A DNA stretch of 50,042 nucleotides from Thermoplasmata archaeon (GTDB lineage Archaea; Thermoplasmatota; Thermoplasmata; Lutacidiplasmatales; UBA184): assembly GCA_028864975.1 (NCBI GenBank), contig JAGWLG010000028.1, forward strand, positions 1 through 50,042, read 5' to 3'. The stretch's first letter is position 1. Every line of letters starts with the position of its first letter. Shown here piece after piece: positions 32,301 to 39,283 of the stretch. The notes under the pieces are model-generated. The model was not told the origin of the DNA. It saw nothing but the letters and a program-made list of their open reading frames with translations, and searched no databases. A program made the translations under genes and the position numbers.

Positions 32301-32828
32301 CCGACCGTCGCGGGGACCTTCACGGTCACCGTCGCCGTGTCCGATGCCTCGGGCACGATCCAGACCCAGAGCGCCGCGCTCGTGGTCCGAGGTCCGACGG
32401 GCGGGGGCCCCGGATCGAACTCGTCCAGCACGCCCCTCCCGCTGTTGGAACTGGGGGTGCTCGTGCTGGTGGCCCTCGCCGCGATCGTCCTCGTCGCACT
32501 CTTGATGCGGAGACGGTCGAAGTCCGCGCAGCTGGGGGGCCCAGCCCCGCCCCCACCCTCGCAGACGGGCTGGACGAGCGCTTCTGCCGCAGGAGCTGGC
32601 GCTTTCAGCTATCCACCACCACCCTCCCTGGAGCCCCCGCCGCCCCCTCCGCCTTCCTCCCCGTCGCCTGCCCCGCCGCCGCTCTCTTCCGAGCCTGAAG
32701 CAACGTCCGAGAGCGGTGCAGAGGAGTCCCCGGCCGAGCCGTCCTCGTCGGAAAGCGACCAGGGGACCTCCTCCCCTGCCTCCTTCGAGGAACTGGGGAA
32801 CGAGCCGGCGGGCGACCCGCCCAGCTGA
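29304..32828 (+). CDS. Giant surface protein: VWA-like domain, five PKD domains, membrane anchor
   Basis: A 1174-residue exported protein. A signal helix at about 18-40 precedes a domain (about 88-425) homologous to that of the protein at 2503-4737, with IETTLYDGVYD in place of a metal-site DxSxS motif and a GDHDDGDG loop that could bind calcium. An Ig-like domain follows, then five PKD domains (WTFGNGG, WSFGDGN, WYFGDGT, WTFGDGS, WNFGDGS) and a second Ig-like domain. A transmembrane helix sits near 1047-1070, and the cytoplasmic tail of about 100 residues is rich in Pro, Ser and Glu. The layout is that of a long adhesive stalk. Ligand unknown. Confidence 0.8.
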   Translation: MHVGGTFALSTVSIPREVRASTLLALAVLGALLLSAAPSAGHATSAEAAPVAHLAPSSWAELRGLAGASPTPSAFGAAASPERISLPSVQVWFVIETTLYDGVYDPSAGDVGRSTCTGPCNESNGVPYFIQNAGRVATVLQALHPGLSLSFGLVDYFSTSNSGAACGGTTFAGDHDDGDGCSFHVDIATPTAASNFGAQVVATFQATQLGGGYVLGDTDYSDNMLTSSSTASLYALQENFTGSWGLAPYHVVAWMGSTAPRDLQYPENYVASQSDWTTGWGSTCEPSLFPGEPTCEAWLTTHLSVGQIAQRNGTILNMIDLAAGTTNASSGDYQVASTALKDTARNDSSRILRAGCEMAVGTGGIWEGPRGYNCTAALGTSGQGNLTCQVGSSCFLSANSTNPNRGWYSNPALGFALTHLHFPTTTTAPNPLGAILVASPSQIQLGQSTTLSVVGSAGSPPYTENYLVLPPGCVSANSTSLACTPTMAGNYTLLVNVSDTRGQHANATTLLMVSTSPPLAASDSGHPLRGPAPLSVYFFANATGGYAPYVWSWTFGNGGTSALQNPLYVYNAAGNYSAQVVVTDNNGAQLAAGTITVQVLPPLTATMTATPTSGPVWLHVNFTSTAAGGTGPYTYFWSFGDGNSTRGVAATSHVYEQQGTFLSSLTVNDSTGATLTTSSWISVLPPPILVAAAGSPNGSVAPVNVTFNGTASGGSAPYTFSWYFGDGTYGTGRNPWHVYVTGGNFTVTLTVTDSTFRSGTKSFLLTVLAPPPLQVADSATPLSGVAPLVVQFQGTAIQGAPPYSYFWTFGDGSTSTLASPSHVYLTVGTYVARFSVSDAAGTLVVGNAISLTVSAGGTALRAAAAVNPSSGTAPLWVNFTGAAGGGTIPYYWSWNFGDGSLPVSVASPAHLYSTPGTFHAVLTVSDSAGHSANASAWVNVSGGGTPLSVTLTANPSVINLGNSTTLSVSLAGGRAPYQFAWSGLPTGCVAGGGMIFSCKPTVAGTFTVTVAVSDASGTIQTQSAALVVRGPTGGGPGSNSSSTPLPLLELGVLVLVALAAIVLVALLMRRRSKSAQLGGPAPPPPSQTGWTSASAAGAGAFSYPPPPSLEPPPPPPPSSPSPAPPPLSSEPEATSESGAEESPAEPSSSESDQGTSSPASFEELGNEPAGDPPS

Positions 32829-32872
32829 ATCGGGGCGGGGGACGGGAGCGAGGGGGGCCAGTCAGGGCCCGC

Positions 32873-33574
32873 TCACGTCCGGTAGCTTTCCTTCGCTTCG
32901 GTGGCGCCCTTCGGGTAGTCGGCCCTCAGGTGCCGGTAGAGCTCCTGGGGGTCCTTCTTCAGGTGGCTCTTGTACCAGGTGAGCACCACGTCCTTCAGGA
33001 TGTGGTGGACCTGCTGGACCCCGACGTTCTCCAGCGGCTCGTCCATGAGGACGGCCTGGGTGATGACACGCATCCAGCCGGTGTACTTGTGGTAGGTCTC
33101 GCCCTCGCACCACTCGAAGATCATCCGCAGGTGGGTCTTCCCCTCGGGGGTGGCGTAGTACCAGGCCTTGAGCGCCGAGCCGAGCCACCCCGGGGTCCGG
33201 TCCTTGAGCTCGACCGCCTTCACGGAGGTGAAGTCGAAGCTCTCCTTGAACGCCCACTTGTAGGGGAACTCGGTGAAGGTCGCGAACAGGGTCTGGGAGG
33301 GCTCGATGGTGAGGTGGACCGACAGGTCCTCGAAGAGGTTGTGGACCTCCCAGAAGTCCTGGAGGAGCCGTCGGTTGAGCGCGCTCCGACGGGAGGGGTC
33401 CTCCACCGACTTGGTGGTGAGCTGCTTCTTCGCCTGGACGATCTCCGTCCGGAGGGAGGCCAGGAAGTCGTCCTCGGGCAAGGCCACAGCGGTCGCGGCG
33501 GCGGCGTTCGGGTCGTCCTCGTCCGGGGGCATAGGGGGGTTCCTCTCTTCCTTCCGAGCTCTTCCGCGGGGCAT
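32873..33574 (-). CDS. Uncharacterised soluble protein
   Basis: A 233-residue protein that I do not recognise. After a disordered acidic N-terminus it is helical with many aromatic residues: FWEVHNLFEDLSVHLTIEP, FPYKWAFKESFDF, GWLGSALKAWYYATPEGKTH and KDVVLTWYKSHLKKDPQELY. No signal peptide, membrane helix or known catalytic motif is visible. An ATG at 33532 with AGAGAGG upstream is an alternative start that removes 14 arginine/lysine-rich residues. It is transcribed away from the respiratory operon. The 294 bases between them hold no clear gene. Confidence 0.65.
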   Translation of the reverse strand: MPRGRARKEERNPPMPPDEDDPNAAAATAVALPEDDFLASLRTEIVQAKKQLTTKSVEDPSRRSALNRRLLQDFWEVHNLFEDLSVHLTIEPSQTLFATFTEFPYKWAFKESFDFTSVKAVELKDRTPGWLGSALKAWYYATPEGKTHLRMIFEWCEGETYHKYTGWMRVITQAVLMDEPLENVGVQQVHHILKDVVLTWYKSHLKKDPQELYRHLRADYPKGATEAKESYRT

Positions 33575-33868
33575 GCGAGAACCTGGAGCGCGGCCACCTA
33601 CTTACGGGGGGTAGATGCCCCTTTCGGGCGTGGCCCGGCCCGTGAGAATGCCAAGGATCGTCGCACGACCGAGGTAGGACGTGGGGCGCGCGTGCCGAGA
33701 AATGCGGCAGCACGGGGGCTGCACCCGTGTGGGGTCCAGGCGGGCGTGTAGGGTGCGCGCCCTCCTCCACCTCGGTCCCCCAAGGACCGCGGGCCTTGGT
33801 CCCAGGTCTGGGACCCACGCGAGGGATTCGTCGCCTCGGTCTTTGACCCACGGCCTCACCGCCCCCGC

Positions 33869-34567
33869 ATGGTCGACATGCCGGAACCTGACCGTAAGGA
33901 GTCTCCCGAGACGGTGCCCCGGGCGAGGACCTCTCCCCGACCCTCCCGTCAGGACCTCCTGCTGAGCCATCTCACCGTCACCATCGTCGTGGCGCTGGTC
34001 GCGTGGTTCGCCTTCGCGATGGTGACCGGGGTGCCCGTGGGGCTCGGGAAGGGTAACTCCCCACCCGCTCCCTCCGGTGGGGGCACGGACTACGTCTACC
34101 TCCAGATCAAGGGGGGCTGCGCGTGGTGCAGCGCCCCGTACAATGCGAGCGACCAGTACACCCCGGCGAACTTCACGGTCCCCTCCCACACGTTGATCGT
34201 CCTGACCATCACGAACTATGACAACGGGCTCAACCAGGTGCCGTCGACCGCGACCCAGGTGAGCGGGGTGCTGGGGGATCTCGAGTACCAGGGCGCAGCT
34301 CCCCCCACCTCCTGGGGACAGCCCGCGTCGTCCGTCGATGCGGGGAGCATGTCGCACACCTTTACGGTACTGTCGGGGAGCTACTCCGGTCTTCCGAACG
34401 GGCTCAACGTGCCGGTCCCGGCCTCGGCGGGGCCGGACGGCACGTCCGTGACGGTCAAGTTCTTCCTGAACGAGACCGGGACCGTCTCCTGGCTCTGCCT
34501 TGCTCCCTGCGACCAGTGGTCCATGGGGACCGGGGGCTTCATGAGCGGCACCGTGACCGTGGTTTGA
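33869..34567 (+). CDS. Membrane-anchored cupredoxin-like protein
   Basis: A 232-residue protein with one N-terminal membrane helix (about 31-55) and an extracellular beta domain that resembles sulfocyanin or rusticyanin. A histidine in SMSHTFTVL sits where the first copper ligand is expected. The C-terminal ligand loop reads WLCLAPCDQWSMGTGGFMSG: a cysteine and a methionine are present, but the usual histidine (PGH in rusticyanin) is replaced by CD. Copper binding may be altered, or a CxxxC pair may be used instead. As the first gene of the Rieske-cytochrome b cluster, it is a candidate electron carrier for that complex. Confidence 0.65.
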   Translation: MVDMPEPDRKESPETVPRARTSPRPSRQDLLLSHLTVTIVVALVAWFAFAMVTGVPVGLGKGNSPPAPSGGGTDYVYLQIKGGCAWCSAPYNASDQYTPANFTVPSHTLIVLTITNYDNGLNQVPSTATQVSGVLGDLEYQGAAPPTSWGQPASSVDAGSMSHTFTVLSGSYSGLPNGLNVPVPASAGPDGTSVTVKFFLNETGTVSWLCLAPCDQWSMGTGGFMSGTVTVV

Positions 34568-34604
34568 CCATCGCCCTCGGAGCTCTGGGGGAGGACCGAG
34601 CGCG

Positions 34605-35039
34605 ATGCGGTCGATGGCAGAGGGAGCCTCGGTCCGGGCGCTCGCTGCGGCATGGGCCCTGGTGGGACTTCTCCTGCTCGCCCCCGTCGCGTTGGGGAGC
34701 GCCTCGTTCCGGCCGGTGCCTGTCGGTGGAGGGCTCGGCTCGGGGCCCGCCGCCTCCCTCCCCGCCCTCAACCAGAGCAACGCCAGCGCGTGGGGCATCT
34801 CCTGCGCTCCGGTCGTTCTTGGCGGACTTTCCATGACCTGTGTCGCCTTCCTGAACTTGACCGAGCTCCTCCTGCTCTTCATCACCCTCGCCATCGTCGT
34901 CTACGTCTACCGTGGGGCACGCCACGCCGAGCTCCCCGGTGACGCGGTCGACTTCGATGTTCGCACGGAGCGCCCGTTCCCGATCCCGCGCCAGGAGGAG
35001 AAAGCGGAGCCCTCCGCAGACCCTGAGGAGGAGCCATGA
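34605..35039 (+). CDS. Small membrane subunit in the Rieske-cytochrome b operon
   Basis: A 144-residue protein with a signal-like helix at 10-30, a short extracellular loop containing two cysteines (ISCAPVVLGGLSMTCVAF), and a membrane helix at about 84-105. A charged proline/glutamate-rich cytoplasmic tail ends it. Its stop overlaps the Rieske start (ATGA at 35036-35039). No family was recognised. Its position suggests an accessory subunit or assembly factor of the complex. Confidence 0.6.
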   Translation: MRSMAEGASVRALAAAWALVGLLLLAPVALGSASFRPVPVGGGLGSGPAASLPALNQSNASAWGISCAPVVLGGLSMTCVAFLNLTELLLLFITLAIVVYVYRGARHAELPGDAVDFDVRTERPFPIPRQEEKAEPSADPEEEP

Positions 35040-35845
35040 TCTTCGAGGACGCCCGCGACGCGGAGCGGCTCTTCGAGCTCAGGATCGCTGCGTGGCTACC
35101 GCTCTGCCGACCCACCGCCCCGGGAGTGGTCCGTCGCGTGGTGCCCCTCGACCTTGACGACCCCCAGGACCGGGCCCAAGTGGACGAGGCCAAGCGGTCG
35201 ACGCTCAAGCTGCTCGCGGTGGGCGGGATCACGGCCCTCGCCGGGGGGGGACTGGGTGGGCTCCTGCGCTTCGCGCAGCCTCCTCCCGCGGGGGTCTCCT
35301 CCTACCCGAAGGTCCAGCTCATGATGGAGGACGGGAGCCCGCTCAAGGCCTCGAGCTACCCCTACGGGCCGAACGACGTGAACATCCACGCGTTCAACTA
35401 TCCCCTCACGAACGAACCGAACCTCCTGCTGGACCTTCCCGGCCCGGCCCCCAACGGCGTGGGACCGAACCGTTCCCTCGTCGCGTACTCGGCCATCTGC
35501 CAGCACTTGGGGTGCGTGCCTCCGTACGTGTCCTACTACGCTCCGGGCCAGTGCGGGTCCTACAACGGAGGGAAGGCGATCCTCCACTGCGTCTGCCACG
35601 GCTCCAGTTACGACCCGGCGGTGGCCGCCTCTGGGGGCGGGGCCTCGATCCTCTCGGGCCCCACCGTGAGCCCGTTGCCGCAGGTGATCCTGCAGTGGGA
35701 GCAGAGCACAGACGAGGTCTACGCTGTCTCGATGACCGGCCCACCGGTCAAGGGCCACACGAACACCCTCGTCGGGGGGACCTCCGTGGGATCCACGATC
35801 GGGGTCCAGCCTGCCCAGACCCCGACGCAGGTCTGCCCTTCGTGA
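35036..35845 (+). CDS. Rieske iron-sulfur protein
   Basis: The 2Fe-2S subunit of a bc1/b6f-type quinol oxidising complex, 269 residues. Box I CQHLGC (C155, H157) and box II CVCHGS (C185, H188) give the four cluster ligands, and C160 with C187 would form the stabilising disulfide. An N-terminal anchor helix follows AKRSTLKLLAVGG, which is like a Tat signal but with KR for RR. It lies between the small membrane subunit, with which it overlaps, and cytochrome b, ten bases downstream. Confidence 0.92.
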   Translation: MIFEDARDAERLFELRIAAWLPLCRPTAPGVVRRVVPLDLDDPQDRAQVDEAKRSTLKLLAVGGITALAGGGLGGLLRFAQPPPAGVSSYPKVQLMMEDGSPLKASSYPYGPNDVNIHAFNYPLTNEPNLLLDLPGPAPNGVGPNRSLVAYSAICQHLGCVPPYVSYYAPGQCGSYNGGKAILHCVCHGSSYDPAVAASGGGASILSGPTVSPLPQVILQWEQSTDEVYAVSMTGPPVKGHTNTLVGGTSVGSTIGVQPAQTPTQVCPS

Positions 35846-35855
35846 GGAACGAAAG

Positions 35856-37487
35856 ATGGAGAGCTCGGTCGAACGGAAGGCTGCGGAAGGGGGGCCGGGG
35901 GAAGGCTCCGAGGGCCCGCTCCAGGTGTACAACCGCACGCTGGACCGGATCTGGGCGTTCATCGTGCACCGCACCGGGTTGGAGAAGTGGGCGCTGCGCC
36001 CGCAGCCGGAGTTCAGCTTCCGCCCCGCGTACTGGACGGGGGCGTTCGTCGCGAGCGCCTTCTTCCTCCAGATCGCGACCGGGCTGCTGCTGCTCGTCTA
36101 CTACGTCCCCTCGGCCTCGCCGGCAACGAGCGGAGCGGCCCCTCAGGCCTGGGCGACGACAAGCTACACCATCCACGACGTGCCGCTCGGACAGTTGATC
36201 CTCTCCGCCCACCTCTACGGAGCCTACGCCACCATCTTCCTCGGCTTCATCCACTTCTTCCGAGGCCTCTACGCGGGCGCGTACAAGCCCCCTCGAGAGC
36301 TCTCCTGGATGGTCGGCACCTTCCTGCTCGTCGCCATGCTCGGGATGGGCTTCACGGGCTACCTCCTCCCGTACACCGCCCTCTCCGTCGGCGCGACCGA
36401 CGTGGGGCTCGCGCTCGCCAGTTCGGTCCCGTCGGTGGGGCCGCTGCTGGTGAACCTCCTGCAGGGGGACGGGACCTACCAGGGCCTTCTGTCGAGGATG
36501 TTCGCCCTCCACGTCGTCATCCTCCCGGCGATGCTGGCCGCGCTGCTCTACGCCCACATCTCGCTCTTCGAGGTCCACGGGATCGCCCCGCCCGCCACCA
36601 GCGACCCGAAGGCCAAGCGGGTCCTGACGCCCGCGGACGACCGAAAGATGACGCCGTGGTTCCCTCGGGTCTTCCTCTACATGGTCAAGTGGGGGCTGAT
36701 CTACGTGGGGGTCCTCCTGTTCGTCGCGGCGGCCTGGCCCTCGAGGCTGGCCGCCTACTTCGGTTCGCAGAACCAGGCGGGGGCCTCGCCCGAGCCCGAC
36801 TGGTACTTCCTATGGATGTACAAGCTCGCGGACTTCCAGTACGTCTCGCCCCTGGTGGCCGTGGGGACGGTCACCGCGCTCGTCCTCTTCGTGCTCTTCC
36901 TTCCCTGGATCGAGCAGGTGCTGGGGGTGGTCCATCCGGGGCTCAAGGTGGGGCGAACGCATCCTCGCGACCGTCCCTTCCTGCTCTTCACCGGGAACTT
37001 CCTCCTCTCGCTGTTCGCCCTGCTCACCGTCTGGGGCGGGGTGATGCCCGGGGTCGTCGTCCCCGTCGCGATGTACGGTGCCTATCTTGGGGGGCTCGCC
37101 CTGTTCAACGCTGCGGTCATCGCCCTGTTCTATTCGCGGTACCGTCGAAGGTACCTCTTCCGTGTGCGTTTCGCGCTTCCCCGCGTCGCGAGGCTAGCCG
37201 ACCCAGGACATGGTGAGCAGGGGTCTGGAACGAAACCTGCTCAGGCCCCCCTACCCGCGCGGGGCGTCTCTTTCCGTCGGATGTGCTTCGGGGCGGTCTT
37301 GACCGCGGCGCTGCTGGTCCCCCTGGGGTACCTCCTCACCCTTCCCTCGCTCACGGGTCGTGTGGTGGAGCAGCATTTCGCGGTGGGGATGGGCGTGCTG
37401 GTGCTGGGGGTCGCTGCCCTCCTCCATCTACTAGAAGGCGCCTACGCTCCCGCGCGCGTCCTTCGTCCCCGGCCCGTGTCGGGCTGA
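35856..37487 (+). CDS. Cytochrome b of a bc-type quinol oxidase complex (fused b6/subunit IV)
   Basis: Di-haem membrane subunit that oxidises quinol and moves protons, 543 residues. The haem ligands are H119/H133 (13 residues between) and H219/H234 (14 between); the 14-residue second spacing is the b6 type. The Qo-site motif is PDWY at 314-317 (PEWY in mitochondria). The N-terminal b6-like and C-terminal subunit IV-like parts are joined in one chain, with extra helices at the C-terminus. GAGGAA precedes the ATG. Together with the Rieske and cupredoxin-like genes it forms a respiratory branch likely fed by the quinone pool. Confidence 0.92.
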   Translation: MESSVERKAAEGGPGEGSEGPLQVYNRTLDRIWAFIVHRTGLEKWALRPQPEFSFRPAYWTGAFVASAFFLQIATGLLLLVYYVPSASPATSGAAPQAWATTSYTIHDVPLGQLILSAHLYGAYATIFLGFIHFFRGLYAGAYKPPRELSWMVGTFLLVAMLGMGFTGYLLPYTALSVGATDVGLALASSVPSVGPLLVNLLQGDGTYQGLLSRMFALHVVILPAMLAALLYAHISLFEVHGIAPPATSDPKAKRVLTPADDRKMTPWFPRVFLYMVKWGLIYVGVLLFVAAAWPSRLAAYFGSQNQAGASPEPDWYFLWMYKLADFQYVSPLVAVGTVTALVLFVLFLPWIEQVLGVVHPGLKVGRTHPRDRPFLLFTGNFLLSLFALLTVWGGVMPGVVVPVAMYGAYLGGLALFNAAVIALFYSRYRRRYLFRVRFALPRVARLADPGHGEQGSGTKPAQAPLPARGVSFRRMCFGAVLTAALLVPLGYLLTLPSLTGRVVEQHFAVGMGVLVLGVAALLHLLEGAYAPARVLRPRPVSG

Positions 37488-37546
37488 GCGCCGTGCACGA
37501 AGCTCTTACCGTTGGGTATCCCACGAGAGAGCTGAGCGTTATACGG

Positions 37547-37565
37547 CGTGCGAGGGTCTCGCACG
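37547..37565. promoter_or_regulatory. Perfect inverted repeat upstream of the dnaG promoter
   Basis: CGTGCGAG-GGT-CTCGCACG is an eight-base perfect inverted repeat with a three-base spacer. It ends six bases before the TATA box at 37571. It could be an operator for the dnaG promoter or a terminator hairpin of the cytochrome b operon; there is no T-run after it, which favours the operator. Confidence 0.4.
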
Positions 37566-37570
37566 TCGCC

Positions 37571-37577
37571 TTAAATA
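37571..37577 (+). promoter_or_regulatory. TATA box of dnaG
   Basis: TTAAATA is the best TATA box near the gene and predicts a start near 37600. That leaves about 185 bases of leader before the dnaG ATG, unusual in a genome with many leaderless messages. Confidence 0.55.
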
Positions 37578-37599
37578 GCCCTCTTGAGATTTGTCGACC

Positions 37600-37783
37600 G
37601 ACAAGGCTAGGGCTAGGAGGACGCTGATCCTCGCGCCCCGCACTACGGAGATGATCTTCATGCTTACAGCGTGGTTCTTCCGCCGATCCGGGACGCGTCG
37701 GGATAGGACGTAGTCCTTCGGTCCTTCGCCGCTGTCGCCCTTCCCCTACCACGGGGAAGAAGAACACAGAGGAAAGGAACACC
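37600..37783 (+). promoter_or_regulatory. Long structured 5' leader of dnaG
   Basis: The stretch holds a possible 20-codon open frame at 37651-37713 (M I F M L T A W F F, then basic residues, TAG stop) and a hairpin at 37740-37759 with a seven-base stem (CTTCCCC/GGGGAAG) just before a purine-rich ribosome binding site. No known riboswitch class was recognised. An independent small RNA is an alternative reading. Confidence 0.4.
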
Positions 37784-39139
37784 ATGAACGTAGATCCGAC
37801 CGCGACGAAATACATGATCCGAGCCCGCATCACGGCCGACGGCGTCATCGAGAAACCCGATGTCGTTGGCGCGGTCTTTGGACAGACCGAAGGGCTCCTG
37901 GGCGAGGAACTCGACCTGCGCGACCTGCAGAAGAGCGGCCGCGTGGGACGTATCGAAGTGGAGATCGACTCCCGGAAGGGGAAGAGCGAAGGGGAGGTCC
38001 TGATCCCCAGTTCCCTGGACCAGGTCGAGACCGCGATCCTGGCGAGCGGGCTCGAGACCGTCGACCGTATCGGGCCGTGCAAGGCCCGCATCGATGTCGT
38101 CGCTGTCGAGGACGTTCGGAAGGTCAAGCGCTCCAAGATCGTCGACCGGGCAAAGGCCATCCTCGCCGGCATGCAAGAGGAGGCCAAGGAGACCGGGAGC
38201 GACCTTGCAGAGGAGGTGCGCAGCGCGGTCCAGGTGGCGGACATCGTCACCTACGGGAAGGACCGCCTCCCCGCGGGGCCGAACATCGACACCTCCGACG
38301 CCATCATCGTGGTCGAAGGACGCTCCGATGTCCTGCAGCTGCTCCGCTGCGGCATCAAGAACGTCATTGCCGTCGAAGGGACGAGCGTCCCCGAGACGGT
38401 CAAGGAGCTCTCGCGGGGGAAGACCGTCACGGCCTTCACCGACGGGGACCGCTCGGGGGAGCTAATCCTTCGGGAGATGCTCCAGACCATGGACGTCGAC
38501 TTTGTCGCGCGCGCGCCGCGCGGCCAGGAGGTGGAGCAGCTTCCCTCCAAGGCCATCCTGAAGTGCCTGCGGAACAAGATCCCGATCGCCCAGTACCTCG
38601 AGATGACGGGGTTCGAGGCGACGGGCGCCACACGGGGCGGCGAAGGCCGCGGCGGTGGTGGCGGTGGCGGCGACCGGGAGGAAGGCCGCGGCGCTCCTCC
38701 CCAGCACCGGCGTGACGAGGGTGGAGAGCGACGTGGCCCCCCAGGGCCCCCTCCGGGTCGCGGACCGGGAGCGCCCCCTCCTGCGCGGGCCCCTCCCCCG
38801 CCCCCTCCTCCGCCCCCGATGTCGCCCCGTCTCTCCAAGCTCTTCTCGGACTTGACGCAGCTCGAGAACCCCTCGCGCGCCCGCCTCCTGGGCGACGGGG
38901 ATGCGGTGCTCGCGGAGATCCCGGCGAAGGACGTGGTCGATGCGCTGGGCCAGGCCCCTGTCCCGGTGAAGACGCTCATCTTCGACGGTGTCGTCAGCCA
39001 GCGGCTGCTCGACGTGGCCCAGGAGAAGGGCGTCGGCGAGCTCGTGGCCGTCCGAATGGGCGCGATCGGCAAGCTCCCCGAGGGGGTCCGGGTCTATACC
39101 CGGGCGGACCTCGGTCCGGGCGCCGGCCCCGGGGCGTAG
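37784..39139 (+). CDS. dnaG: Archaeal DnaG (TOPRIM primase-like protein)
   Basis: The archaeal DnaG, a TOPRIM protein associated with RNA processing and degradation (exosome) and reported to have primase activity. The conserved N-terminus (TKYMIRARITADGVIEKPDV) leads to the TOPRIM domain with IIVVEGRSDVLQLL at about 175 and FTDGDRSG at about 220, which supply the acidic metal ligands. After about residue 280 comes a Gly/Arg- and Pro-rich linker of about 70 residues, then a C-terminal domain (about 345-440). 451 residues is typical for archaea. A long leader precedes it. Confidence 0.94.
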   Translation: MNVDPTATKYMIRARITADGVIEKPDVVGAVFGQTEGLLGEELDLRDLQKSGRVGRIEVEIDSRKGKSEGEVLIPSSLDQVETAILASGLETVDRIGPCKARIDVVAVEDVRKVKRSKIVDRAKAILAGMQEEAKETGSDLAEEVRSAVQVADIVTYGKDRLPAGPNIDTSDAIIVVEGRSDVLQLLRCGIKNVIAVEGTSVPETVKELSRGKTVTAFTDGDRSGELILREMLQTMDVDFVARAPRGQEVEQLPSKAILKCLRNKIPIAQYLEMTGFEATGATRGGEGRGGGGGGGDREEGRGAPPQHRRDEGGERRGPPGPPPGRGPGAPPPARAPPPPPPPPPMSPRLSKLFSDLTQLENPSRARLLGDGDAVLAEIPAKDVVDALGQAPVPVKTLIFDGVVSQRLLDVAQEKGVGELVAVRMGAIGKLPEGVRVYTRADLGPGAGPGA

Positions 39140-39163
39140 GGAGCCTCCTCCCTTCGTCCTGGA

Positions 39164-39189
39164 CGCGGGGGAGCTCCCGCTCCCCCGCG
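39164..39189. terminator. GC-rich hairpin after dnaG
   Basis: CGCGGGGGAG and CTCCCCCGCG form a perfect ten-base stem with a six-base loop, 25 bases after the dnaG stop. There is no T-run, so it is not a classic archaeal terminator; it may stabilise the 3' end or mark a pause site. Confidence 0.4.
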
Positions 39190-39245
39190 CGCTGCCCCGG
39201 GCCCGCCGGTGAGGACGTTACCTGCTCGCGGGCCCTCCCCGGGGA

Positions 39246-39253
39246 CTTATACG
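39246..39253 (+). promoter_or_regulatory. TATA box of the LonB-like gene
   Basis: CTTATACG is centred 34 bases before the ATG at 39284, predicting a leader of about eight bases and excluding the longer in-frame start at 39209. Confidence 0.5.
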
Positions 39254-39283
39254 GGGCAGCATGCTCGCTCATCGGGGGCCACC

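Noticed and set aside
37600..37783. A known riboswitch, SRP RNA or C/D-box RNA before dnaG
   Set aside because: A GATGAT and a CTGA occur, but spacing and guide boxes do not fit, and no conserved SRP helix was recognised. Kept only as a structured leader.
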